Shown here: one piece after another, positions 1-7,259 of the stretch
How the letters are laid out: every line of letters begins with the position of its first letter
Position numbering within the stretch: position 1 is the first letter of the stretch
Source: Nitrospiraceae bacterium
Lineage (GTDB): Bacteria > Nitrospirota > Nitrospiria > Nitrospirales > Nitrospiraceae
Length of the DNA stretch: 64,000 nucleotides
Assembly: GCA_919902505.1 (NCBI GenBank)
Contig: CAKKRE010000037.1
Location: 1 to 64,000 of the forward strand
Reading direction: 5' to 3'
Made by a program: the position numbers and the translations under genes
The notes under the pieces: generated by a model
Told to the model about the DNA's origin: nothing
The model's database searches: none
The model's input: the letters and a program-made list of their open reading frames with translations, nothing else

Positions 1-121
1 CGCTGACAGTGAGTTCTTTATCCCGCAGCGTTTCAATGATCTGCAGCCGCTTGGGGTGCGAAAAGATCTTGCACACTTCGGCGTGGAGTTCAAACACCAA
101 TGTATCGGGACTATGAGGCAT
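1..121 (-). CDS. ArsR/SmtB-family transcriptional regulator, 3' end cut by window
   Basis: Reading the minus strand from the ATG at 121 gives an open frame of 40 codons running off the window edge. It begins MPHSPDTLVFELHAEVCKIF and continues with SHPKRLQIIETLRDKELTVS. The 'hpkRLqIIetL..kELtV' stretch is the start of the ArsR-type winged-helix fold, where LIxxL is followed by the 'ELxV' turn before the recognition helices. ArsR proteins are usually about 100 residues and repress their own promoter until a metal, thiol or redox ligand binds. A perfect 9-bp inverted repeat lies 19 bp upstream of the start and fits an autoregulatory operator. The ligand cannot be told because the C-terminal part is missing. 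Confidence 0.75.
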   Translation of the reverse strand, partial: MPHSPDTLVFELHAEVCKIFSHPKRLQIIETLRDKELTVS

Positions 122-139
122 GGGAGTGACCGTCTGTTT

Positions 140-165
140 CAAAGTTGCGAGGTTTTGCAACTTTG
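140..165. promoter_or_regulatory. Inverted-repeat operator, probable ArsR binding site
   Basis: CAAAGTTGC at 140-148 and GCAACTTTG at 157-165 form a perfect 9-bp inverted repeat around an 8-bp spacer. It lies directly upstream of the divergently oriented ArsR-type gene and 155 bp upstream of the radical SAM gene. The size and symmetry are typical of a dimeric winged-helix repressor site. Binding by the neighbouring regulator is inferred. Confidence 0.6.
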
Positions 166-273
166 TAGATCAAAGTCATTGTTGTGTCAATCGTCATTCC
201 CCCCGCGCCGCCGTGTTTCCTGGTGCTGTCGCCCGGAGGTTCGTCTCACGCTCACGTGTGCCTGTGTCGTTGG

Positions 274-279
274 TATAAT
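274..279 (+). promoter_or_regulatory. Candidate -10 box for the radical SAM gene
   Basis: TATAAT at 274-279 is a consensus -10 hexamer. It would start transcription near 286, about 35 bp before the chosen ATG at 320. No good -35 hexamer is seen 17 bp upstream. The box overlaps an in-frame ATG at 278, which argues against that ATG as the start. Confidence 0.4.
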
Positions 280-319
280 GCGGCGTGAAACTGCGGGTGG
301 CCATGGAGATCTGGCGATC

Positions 320-1402
320 ATGACGACATCCGTCGCGGCGGCCAAATACTGGCACAAGCTTGAGGATGGGCGCATCCAATGCGACCTCTGCCCGCGGTAC
401 TGCAGGCTGCAGGAAGGGCAACAGGGGTTGTGCTTTGTCCGGGCGCGGCAGCAGGATCAGATCGTCCTGACGACCTATGGGCGATCGAGCGGCTTTTGTG
501 TCGATCCGATCGAGAAGAAACCACTGCATCATTTCTTGCCCGGCACGCCGGTCTTGTCGTTCGGGACTGCGGGGTGCAACCTCGCCTGCAAGTTCTGCCA
601 GAACTGGGACATGAGCAAGTCGCGTGAAATGGACCGCTTGGCCGACGAAGCCTCGCCGGAGACGATTGCGCAGGCGGCCGCCGAACTGGGCTGCCGCAGC
701 GTGGCCTATACGTACAACGATCCCGTCATCTTCCATGAGTATGCGATCGATGTGGCTCAGGCCTGCCGTGAGCGAGACATCAAGTCCGTCGCGGTGACGG
801 CCGGGTATGTCTGCGACGAACCCCGCGCAGAGTTCTATCGGTACATGGATGCGGCGAACGTCGATCTGAAAGGGTTCACCGAGCGGTTCTATCATCAACT
901 CACCGGCGCACACCTGCAACCGGTGCTTGAGACCCTCGTCTACTTGAAGCACCATACGACGGTGTGGCTGGAGATCACGACGCTGCTGATTCCGGGCGAG
1001 AACGATTCGGAACAGGAACTGGAAGCGCTCACACAATGGGTGGTCGAACAGTTGGGGCCCGACGTGCCGATCCATTTCAGCGCCTTCCATCCAGACTATC
1101 GGATGCTGGATCGGCAACCGACGCCGCCCACCACCTTGACCATGGCGCGTCGGATCGCCATGAAGAACGGTATCCGCTATGCCTATACCGGTAACGTCCA
1201 CGATCCCGAAGGCGGCAGTACTTTTTGCCATCACTGTGGCCGAAAGCTCATCGGCCGGGATTGGTATGAATTGAGCGAGTGGAGGCTCACTGCGGACGGC
1301 GCCTGTCGTTTCTGCGGGACGCCCTGTGCCGGCGTCTTCGAAGCCAGGCCCGGCCGTTGGGGTGCACGGCGGCGGCCGGTGTTGTTGAAGGGGGAACATT
1401 AA
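320..1402 (+). CDS. amrS: AmmeMemoRadiSam-system radical SAM enzyme
   Basis: Radical SAM protein of about 360 residues when started at ATG 320. The open frame runs further upstream, but that sequence is not conserved-looking and holds the -10 box. Near the N-terminus lies a cysteine cluster (CDLCPRYC). The SAM-radical Fe4S4 motif follows as CNLACKFCQNW (CxxxCxxC), preceded by the typical 'GTPVLSFGTAGCN'. Later come 'YTYNDPVIFHEY' and 'DLKGFTERFY', signatures of the AmrS/PflA-like family. A C-terminal CHHCG...CRFCG pair may bind zinc. AmrS proteins usually occur with AmmeMemoRadiSam partners (AMMECR1-like and Memo-like), but neither is adjacent here. The substrate of the system is not established. 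The next gene follows after about 80 bp. Confidence 0.88.
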   Translation: MTTSVAAAKYWHKLEDGRIQCDLCPRYCRLQEGQQGLCFVRARQQDQIVLTTYGRSSGFCVDPIEKKPLHHFLPGTPVLSFGTAGCNLACKFCQNWDMSKSREMDRLADEASPETIAQAAAELGCRSVAYTYNDPVIFHEYAIDVAQACRERDIKSVAVTAGYVCDEPRAEFYRYMDAANVDLKGFTERFYHQLTGAHLQPVLETLVYLKHHTTVWLEITTLLIPGENDSEQELEALTQWVVEQLGPDVPIHFSAFHPDYRMLDRQPTPPTTLTMARRIAMKNGIRYAYTGNVHDPEGGSTFCHHCGRKLIGRDWYELSEWRLTADGACRFCGTPCAGVFEARPGRWGARRRPVLLKGEH

Positions 1403-1481
1403 GGAGTTTTGTCGATAGCCTGCCGCGCAGGCGAGATGGATAGAAGGCGGGGAACCTAATTGTCATCGAAAGGGAGGCTCT

Positions 1482-1883
1482 ATGAAAGCAAAGAGAACAG
1501 CGTCGAAGGCCGGCAAGAATCAGAAGAATGAAACGTCCCCCAGCCCATTGGCCCGCAAGGCCCTGGCGGTCAAACGGCAGCAGCAGAAGGAAGCGGTCAC
1601 GGCTGCGATGGAGAAATCACAGCGGAAGGGAGCGAGTGAGAGCGCGTCACGGGTGTCTGCCGCATTGGTCCGAACCGTCGAGGCCGCAAAACTCCGGCGT
1701 GAGAAGCAAACGATTGCAGGAGCGATGGAAGAATCGCACCGAGCAGCCGGAACTGCGAAGCAGCCACGGCCATCGAAAGCTTTGGAACGAACCGTCGAGG
1801 CCGTCGGACGTCTGCGCAAGAAAACAGCGATCACGGCGGCCTTGGAAGAATCGCAACGCCGTTCGGCTCCACGGGGAGCCTGA
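1482..1883 (+). CDS. Lys/Ala-rich triple-repeat protein of unknown function
   Basis: A 133-residue, highly basic protein without signal peptide or membrane segment, preceded by a good ribosome site (AGGGAGG about 8 bp before the ATG). It contains three diverged copies of a unit of roughly 40 residues, visible as KEAVTAAMEKSQRK, KQTIAGAMEESHRA and KTAITAALEESQRR. The last two copies are each preceded by 'RTVEA..LR.K', and the first by a more diverged version. The repeats are predicted helical and amphipathic. I do not recognise the family. The composition resembles histone-like or nucleic-acid-binding proteins, but that is only a resemblance. It is probably a stand-alone transcription unit. 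Confidence 0.6.
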   Translation: MKAKRTASKAGKNQKNETSPSPLARKALAVKRQQQKEAVTAAMEKSQRKGASESASRVSAALVRTVEAAKLRREKQTIAGAMEESHRAAGTAKQPRPSKALERTVEAVGRLRKKTAITAALEESQRRSAPRGA

Positions 1884-2055
1884 ACGAGAGGACACGCTTT
1901 TGTGCAATTGCCTTGAGATAGTCTCCGCCTGCGTGGGCCGAAGCCCGTTGGTAGAGGAGTCGGCGTAGCAGGCCTGATAGTCCTGCTCTCCTAGCGGGCA
2001 AGGTCATACATCGAGAAAGGCTTCAGACAACGATTGCTGAACCATAGTGCGGGGC

Positions 2056-2227
2056 CAGTAGTGTCCGGTTAAAACAGAAATGGTCGTTTATTCAGTCGCA
2101 ACCCATTGATTCGTAAGGAGGCCGTTTTTGGTTTCGCGTTGAAATCGTGGCCACCCTCAAAACCTCTGAAAGACGCACTGCCATTGGATTTCAGCGAATC
2201 ATACCCGTTTTTAACCGGACACTACTG
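2056..2227. mobile_element. 172-bp MITE with perfect 19-bp terminal inverted repeats and 9-bp target duplication
   Basis: CAGTAGTGTCCGGTTAAAA at 2056-2074 is repeated exactly inverted at 2209-2227. The nine bases GTGCGGGGC occur directly on both sides (2047-2055 and 2228-2236), a perfect target-site duplication. The 134-bp interior is too short for a transposase. The small ORF in it (2106-2288) runs out through the right end and is not credible. A 9-bp duplication is compatible with an IS4-like transposase acting in trans, but I cannot name the parent. The rest of the 1884-2472 gap holds no gene I can support. Confidence 0.85.
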
Positions 2228-2302
2228 GTGCGGGGCAGTGATTGAGCCGTGTCTCAATAGCGAACCTCCACCGGCCAGAGCAACCTGAGGATCGCGTCAT
2301 GT

Positions 2303-2384
2303 TAGGGCCATTCGGCCCTAGATAATTTCCCTCAACTAGGTCACGGAAAGTTTGGTTGTTGGGGCACTTTTTGCACTACGTAGT
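2303..2384 (+). promoter_or_regulatory. Hairpin and palindrome upstream of the response regulator
   Basis: TAGGGCC (2303-2309), a four-base loop and GGCCCTA (2314-2320) form a tight hairpin without a T-run. Downstream, ACTACGTAGT at 2375-2384 is a perfect 10-bp palindrome, 89 bp before the regulator's ATG at 2473. The palindrome may be a LuxR-type operator, possibly autoregulatory. Function is inferred from position and symmetry only. Confidence 0.35.
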
Positions 2385-2472
2385 AAGACTTGCGACATGC
2401 CCGAGCTCCCATCTGCGGTATGCTGGCACCCGCGTCCTGGACCGCATTATCGGCTGAATCAGAAGAGCTCCA

Positions 2473-3141
2473 ATGTCGGGATCTGATCATCAAGAAAACA
2501 AACCTCGGGCCCTCATCGCGGACGATCAGGCGGTCGTCGCGGCCGGGATTCGAAAGTTGATCGAGCCGGAATGTGAAGTCGTCGGGATTGTCGACGACGG
2601 CCGGACGCTCCTCGTGGAGGCGGAGAAGCTGCGGCCTGACCTTATTATCATGGAAATCACCCTCCTATTGCTCAATGGTGTGGATGCAGCTCCTCACCTC
2701 ACCAAGGCGATCCCAGGAAGCAAGATCATCTTCCTGACCGGTCAGACCAGTTCCGCATACGTAGCGGCGGCGTTCAAGGCCGGCGCGTCAGCCTATGTCT
2801 TAAAACGTTCACCACCTTCGGAGTTGAGTCAAGCCATTCAAGCCGTGAGGAAGGGGCAATGTTACCTGACTCCCCTCATCACCAAAGACGTATTGGCGAA
2901 CGGCGAGAATGGTTCAAAACTAGAGGCAGGCAGAGCGACAGTGGCTTCCCTCACTCCCCGCCAGCGAGAAGTACTGCAACTCATTGCAGAAGGGCGAGGG
3001 ACCAAAGAGGTCGCCACGCTGCTCAGTATCGCGGTGAAGACCGTCGAGTTTCATAAGTTCCGCATTATGGACCAGCTGAATCTCCATTCCACCGTCGCTT
3101 TGGCGAAACGCGCCATTGCCGAGGGGCTCGTCGGACCCTAG
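2473..3141 (+). CDS. NarL/LuxR-type response regulator with Glu at the phosphoacceptor site
   Basis: 222 residues: receiver domain (about 12-130) plus C-terminal LuxR helix-turn-helix (about 158-220, 'LTPRQREVLQLIAEGRGTKEVA...VKTVEFHKFRIMDQL'). The receiver keeps the acidic pair D17/D18, T89 and K111. At the site aligned with NarL 'PDLILLDLNMPGMNG' the protein reads PDLIIMEITLLLLNG, so the phosphoacceptor Asp is Glu61 and the following Pro is Leu. Asp-to-Glu at this site often mimics phosphorylation, so the protein may be constitutively active or respond to another signal; that is inference. No sensor kinase is adjacent. It sits immediately before the exosortase/EPS genes, which it may control. 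The ATG at 2473 agrees with the receiver start, although the Shine-Dalgarno is only 'AGAAGAG'. Confidence 0.88.
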   Translation: MSGSDHQENKPRALIADDQAVVAAGIRKLIEPECEVVGIVDDGRTLLVEAEKLRPDLIIMEITLLLLNGVDAAPHLTKAIPGSKIIFLTGQTSSAYVAAAFKAGASAYVLKRSPPSELSQAIQAVRKGQCYLTPLITKDVLANGENGSKLEAGRATVASLTPRQREVLQLIAEGRGTKEVATLLSIAVKTVEFHKFRIMDQLNLHSTVALAKRAIAEGLVGP

Positions 3142-3505
3142 TGCTCGCCTCAGGGTAGCCTCGTTCCTGGAACTGAGCCCTGTATGTTGACCGCCCGTAT
3201 AACTCATGGGTCGGCGACTGAGGGGGCGCAAGACCTCACGGGTCTGCGCAAGTACCGATGGTCTTACTAAGCCGATGAACCCCCTGCGGGGTCCAGCCGT
3301 TCCCTATGGGACATCGAGCGAATGACGCGCTGATCCTTGTCGTTCGGACTTAACACTGAATTGGAAACACGTCCTTCAACTCATGATGGCTGCACGTTGC
3401 GAAGGGTGATTAGACCCCATGCTGGGTAGGACGCCTATAAGCCGGCATGGTGAGATACGCATGCTTACGCGTTCGCGCTCGCTCGAACGACCACTATTCA
3501 GTTAG
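3142..3505. other. Gene-free leader region with a strong hairpin
   Basis: No credible coding sequence. A stable stem pairs GCGCA-GACC (3226-3235, one bulged A) with GGTC-TGCGC (3241-3249). A GC-rich CCCC/GGGG hairpin follows at about 3280-3291. The region may be a structured 5' leader of the EPS genes, or a scar left where the N-terminus of the TPR gene was lost. A TAG at 3503-3505 closes the TPR reading frame upstream. Confidence 0.4.
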
Positions 3506-3625
3506 CAAAGCGACAGATACCCCAGGGGAATTCCGGATTCAGCCAATGGACGTGCGATACAGCTCGATCCCTCCAATTTCGAGGCCAAATGGTCGCTCGG
3601 CGATCTCTATCTGGCTGCAGGGAAA

Positions 3626-5464
3626 ATGGAGGAGGTCGGCAAGATAGCCGAAGAGCTGGTGACAGCAAATGCACAACACCCCGCTGGCTATCTTCTCCGT
3701 GCCGGCGTGGCCCTGGGAGCAGACCGTGTCACGGATGCGATTAGCTCATTGAAACAGGCTGTCGAACTCGACCCGACTATGCTGCGCCCCCTCCTTGCCC
3801 TCGCGAACATCTACTTTGCGCAGCAAGAGCATAAGCAGGCTGCCGAGTGGTTCGATCGAGCGCTTCAAGTGGCTCCCAATTCAGCGGATGTACGCGTTGC
3901 CCGGGGACATTTCCTGTTCGCAACTGGCGCTCCTGAGGAGGGGCGCAGGGAGTTTCAAAAGGCGGTCGAGCTGAGTCCGGATCAGGAACAGGTTCGGCTC
4001 GTTCTCGCGGATCGGTATGTGGCGCTCGGCCGGCGGGATGATGCCGAGCAGGAATTGGCCGGTCTCATTGCCGACATGAATTCCCACAAGGCCCGCAAGG
4101 CCCTTGTGGAGTTGAAGCTGACCGTTGGTCAAGTCGCCGAGACGAAACCGTTGGTGAACGCCATTCTCGAAGCCGAGGAGCATGACCCGGTCGGCATCTA
4201 TCTCAAGGGGCGTATCGCGCTAGCGGAGAATGGTGTGCCCCAAGCAGTCGGCCTGTTCGAAGAGGCCATTGGTCGGAATGCGGCTCTTTCCGGCCCTCAT
4301 CTCTATTTGGGGCTGGCCCGTTTGGCGCAGGGCCGGGTGGATTCTGCACAAGAAGAACTCCGCGAGGCAATCCGGCTTCAGCCCGATAACGAGGCCGGCC
4401 ACCTCGCTCTCGCGAAACTGTATCTTGCGCAACAGAAGCCGGCTGAGGCTGAGAAAGAAGCATGGCAGGCGTTACGATTAAATCCCTCCAGTCTCGAAGC
4501 AGCAGTCGTATATGGCGACACTCTTGTGCTTGGAAAGAACTGGACTAAGGCCGAAGAGGTGTATGGCGCGATCGTTCGGCAGCTTCCTGGCCATCCTGTC
4601 GGCTATGTGAAGATGGCAGCTCTCCGCAAAGTGCAGGGGCAGTCGGCCGAGGCGGCGAAACTTTTCTCACAGGCCCTTTCGCGCGCGCCTGATGATCTGG
4701 CTATTCTGCAGGACTACCTGGTCTCACTTGTGGAGTCGAGGCAGGCTCAACAGGCAGATCGCGTTCTTGGGGAGTATCTGGCCAAAGGCTCGCGTGATCC
4801 GAACCTATGGAGACTCGCGGGGCGGTTGTACGTCTCTCAGCGCAAGACGGATCAAGCCGAGAAGGCCTTCCGGAAAGCGATCGAACTCGCGCCGGATCTT
4901 GCGCTGGTCCACTATGAGCTTGGCCAATTGTATCTCTTGGAGCGTAAGCTGCCTGCGGCGGAGTCGGCGTTTCAGACTGCCCTGAAAAAGGAAGAAACCA
5001 ATTCGGAGGTCCATACGGCGTTGGGCCTGGTGTTGGCTTCGCAGGGTCGGGTCGATGCGGCGAATGTACACTATCGGCGAGCCGTCCAACTTGATCGGCG
5101 CAACGCGGTGGCGGCCAACAATCTTGCGGCCAGCCTGACCGAACAGCAGGAATTTGACGATGCGCTGGGGTTGGCCCTGGCTGCCCACGATCAGGCGCCT
5201 GCGAATCCGGCTATTAAGGATACGCTGGGGTGGATCTATTACAAAAAGAACCGGTTTGCGGATGCCCATCGGCTGCTGGCCGAGGCCTCGGCGGCGCTTC
5301 CGCAGCACCCGGCCGTGCGGTACCACCATGCGTTGACGCTCTCGAAAATCGGAAAGCAGGAGGAGGCGCTTGCCGAGCTGAAAACCGCGCTGGCACTTCC
5401 TGGGGGCTTCCCTGGGGCAGATCGTGCGGCCCAGATGATTGCGTCGAACAAGGTTGAAGAGTAG
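3626..5464 (+). CDS. prsT: TPR-repeat protein of the PEP-CTERM/exosortase EPS system, N-terminally truncated (PrsT-like)
   Basis: 612 residues made almost entirely of 34-residue TPR units, for example 'AFRKAIELAPDLALVHYELGQLYLLERKLPAAESAF'. PrsT-type TPR lipoproteins of exosortase EPS loci are usually about 900 residues and start with a lipoprotein signal. Here the reading frame shows TPR-like sequence upstream of the only ATG (codons from about 3554 read AIQLDPSNF and EAKWSLGDLYLAAGK). It is then closed by a TAG at 3503, with no ATG, GTG or TTG between. The signal peptide and first repeats are therefore missing, so the product would be cytoplasmic or the gene is decaying. It would normally act at the inner membrane in polysaccharide export. 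The stop codon TAG is the first bases of the palindromic repeat at 5464-5589. Confidence 0.75.
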   Translation: MEEVGKIAEELVTANAQHPAGYLLRAGVALGADRVTDAISSLKQAVELDPTMLRPLLALANIYFAQQEHKQAAEWFDRALQVAPNSADVRVARGHFLFATGAPEEGRREFQKAVELSPDQEQVRLVLADRYVALGRRDDAEQELAGLIADMNSHKARKALVELKLTVGQVAETKPLVNAILEAEEHDPVGIYLKGRIALAENGVPQAVGLFEEAIGRNAALSGPHLYLGLARLAQGRVDSAQEELREAIRLQPDNEAGHLALAKLYLAQQKPAEAEKEAWQALRLNPSSLEAAVVYGDTLVLGKNWTKAEEVYGAIVRQLPGHPVGYVKMAALRKVQGQSAEAAKLFSQALSRAPDDLAILQDYLVSLVESRQAQQADRVLGEYLAKGSRDPNLWRLAGRLYVSQRKTDQAEKAFRKAIELAPDLALVHYELGQLYLLERKLPAAESAFQTALKKEETNSEVHTALGLVLASQGRVDAANVHYRRAVQLDRRNAVAANNLAASLTEQQEFDDALGLALAAHDQAPANPAIKDTLGWIYYKKNRFADAHRLLAEASAALPQHPAVRYHHALTLSKIGKQEEALAELKTALALPGGFPGADRAAQMIASNKVEE

Positions 5465-5589
5465 CAGGATGTTGAAAAAGTCCGCCAGCTTTGTTCTCGC
5501 ATCGTTCAGCTCCTCAACGTACCCCCGAGGGTACGCCTCGGGGCCTCACTCGCTGCGGCCTCGCTGAACGGCCTTTTTGAACATCCTGC
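5464..5589. repeat. Palindromic repeat, family 1 copy A, starting on the TPR gene's stop codon
   Basis: GCAGGATGTTGAAAAAG (5464-5480) is inverted at 5573-5589 as CTTTTTGAACATCCTGC with one mismatch. Internal sequence (GTCCGCCAGC...TTCTCGC...GTTCAGC...GCTGAACGGCC) matches the copies near 13.2, 42.3, 48.1 and 58.4 kb. The left end follows the TA of the upstream TAG stop. Its perfect CTAG ends have decayed. It could also fold as a large terminator-like hairpin in the transcript. Confidence 0.8.
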
Positions 5590-5672
5590 GGATTGGTCGG
5601 AGAGCATCAGCGAGTTTCAATGACCTACTGGTCCGTGAATCGTGCAGCAGTGATGGTGAATGAGGGCCGTGG

Positions 5673-7259
5673 GTGGAAAACTCTCTAGTCAATCCTCCCG
5701 AAACGGTAGAAGGCTCGAGGTCATGCCGCTCATTCGCTCGCGCGAAAGCGGACCTGTTCGGCAACTATCCCGTTCTGCTGCGAGCCGTTGGACTCGGCGT
5801 GCTCCTCGTGCTGCTCTGCGCGCCTATCTTCGGCGACCTCGTGAACCTCTGGTGGAACCGATATGGCTTTTCGCACGGATTCCTCGTGCCGCTGGTTAGT
5901 CTGTACCTCGCCTGGCTTCAGTGGCCCACGCTGAGGCAGATCCCCATTGAACCGGCATTCGTGCCGGGATTGCTCTGGCTGGTGGTCTCGACAGTTTTGC
6001 TGTTGGCGAGCGAAATCGCCGGTATCCTGACGACCGGGAGCCTGGCCCTGATTCTGGTTCTCGCAGGGCTTGTGCTGCTTCTGTGCGGCTATGCCTATCT
6101 GAAAGTGCTGGCGTTTCCGCTGGCCTATCTGATCTTCATGACGCCGGTCCTTGATGGCCTGACCGAACCACTTGTCTGGCCCTTTCAACTCCTGACCGCG
6201 AGCATGGCTGCCTCGATGTTGCAGGCGCTCGGCATTCCCGTTCTGCTGGAGAACAGCATCCACATCATCCTGCCCACCGTTACGCTGGAGGTGGTGCGCG
6301 AATGTAGCGGGGCCGGATTGCTCATTGCCGTTCTGGCCGTTGGGTTACCGCTGGCCTATCTCACCCTGCAGGCTTGGTGGAGTCGGATCACCTTGGTGCT
6401 GTCGTCGGTCATAATCGCGATTGTGGCCAATTGGGTCCGCGTGGCGGTCATGGGCCTTTACGCTCAAGCGGGGGGCAAGGATCTTCACGGGCCGTACCAT
6501 ATTCTGCAGGGATTGTTTGTCGATTGGGTTGCGTTTGGCTTTCTGTTCGTGGGGGCCTGGCTGCTGGGCAAGATGGAGCATGTTGCGTCAATGCCCTCCT
6601 TACATGAGGAGAAGGAATCCTCCAGCCGATGCATCTCTCTTGGCCCAGCGTCGAATCGCGCCTGGTGGCTGGCGTGCTGCACCCTTGCGGTAGCGACGCT
6701 TGCTCTGTACCAGCTTGATGGCGGAACGACGGAACTGAAGAAAGATCTGGCGACGTTTCCGAACGTCATCGGCGATTGGGTCATTGACCACCAACAGAAC
6801 AATGAATCACTCATTGGCTTGTCGGGTGCTGATGAATCACTTGCGCGGACCTATCGTGGGCCCGACGGTCGGCGGGTGTCTCTGTCTGTTGAGTACACAA
6901 GGGCGCAACGCCAGGGAAAGGAACTCGTGGGGATGGGAACTGCCTCTCTTCACGAGGGGGCCAACGCCACGGTTTTGCGGGTCGGGGAGGGTTCGGTACC
7001 GGCGAATCGCACCATCCTAAACAAGAGCCGCCGCCCCATCCCGGCTCTGTTTTGGTATCACATCAACGGGACGAGCTATGCGGATCGTTCTCTGGCAAAG
7101 CTGGCGACGATCAAACAGGCCTTTCTACGCGGGCGAACCGATGGCGCACTTGTCATCGTATCAACTGAGCCTCGCAATAGTGAGGGCGAAGATTCCTGGA
7201 AGACGCAGGAAGAGTTCGCCGGAGCCGTCTTCCTTCTCATGCAAGAGTATCTCCCATGA
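5673..7259 (+). CDS. xrtA: Exosortase fused to EpsI domain (exosortase A type)
   Basis: 528 residues, GTG start. Residues about 30-300 form a polytopic exosortase with roughly eight membrane segments. The catalytic Cys is in VVRECSGAG (C211), the conserved Arg in NWVRVAV (R256) and the His in HGPYHILQG (H276). From about 350 to the end lies a periplasmic EpsI/DUF3485 domain ('FPNVIGDWVI', 'YTRAQRQGKEL', 'FWYHINGTSYAD'). Exosortases cleave and process PEP-CTERM sorting signals in the inner membrane and occur with EPS genes. The following gene overlaps by 4 bp, so they are translationally coupled. No PEP-CTERM substrate is visible in this window. Confidence 0.9.
   Translation: MENSLVNPPETVEGSRSCRSFARAKADLFGNYPVLLRAVGLGVLLVLLCAPIFGDLVNLWWNRYGFSHGFLVPLVSLYLAWLQWPTLRQIPIEPAFVPGLLWLVVSTVLLLASEIAGILTTGSLALILVLAGLVLLLCGYAYLKVLAFPLAYLIFMTPVLDGLTEPLVWPFQLLTASMAASMLQALGIPVLLENSIHIILPTVTLEVVRECSGAGLLIAVLAVGLPLAYLTLQAWWSRITLVLSSVIIAIVANWVRVAVMGLYAQAGGKDLHGPYHILQGLFVDWVAFGFLFVGAWLLGKMEHVASMPSLHEEKESSSRCISLGPASNRAWWLACCTLAVATLALYQLDGGTTELKKDLATFPNVIGDWVIDHQQNNESLIGLSGADESLARTYRGPDGRRVSLSVEYTRAQRQGKELVGMGTASLHEGANATVLRVGEGSVPANRTILNKSRRPIPALFWYHINGTSYADRSLAKLATIKQAFLRGRTDGALVIVSTEPRNSEGEDSWKTQEEFAGAVFLLMQEYLP

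Noticed and set aside
194-1399. Long antisense reading frame opposite the radical SAM gene
   Set aside because: It mirrors the coding strand of a clear family member and has no recognisable product; typical of high-GC DNA. The same reasoning removes the long antisense frames at 15803-16639, 39793-41787, 46844-48208, 48395-49609 and 50206-52275.
2106-2288. 60-codon frame
   Set aside because: It lies mostly inside the 172-bp MITE and runs across its right end; no ribosome site.
3200-3300. Resemblance to a cyclic-di-GMP (GEMM) riboswitch upstream of the EPS genes
   Set aside because: Only a short GCAAGACCTCACGGGTCT-like stretch is similar. The conserved GGGCAAACC and tetraloop-receptor parts are absent, so only a generic hairpin is reported.
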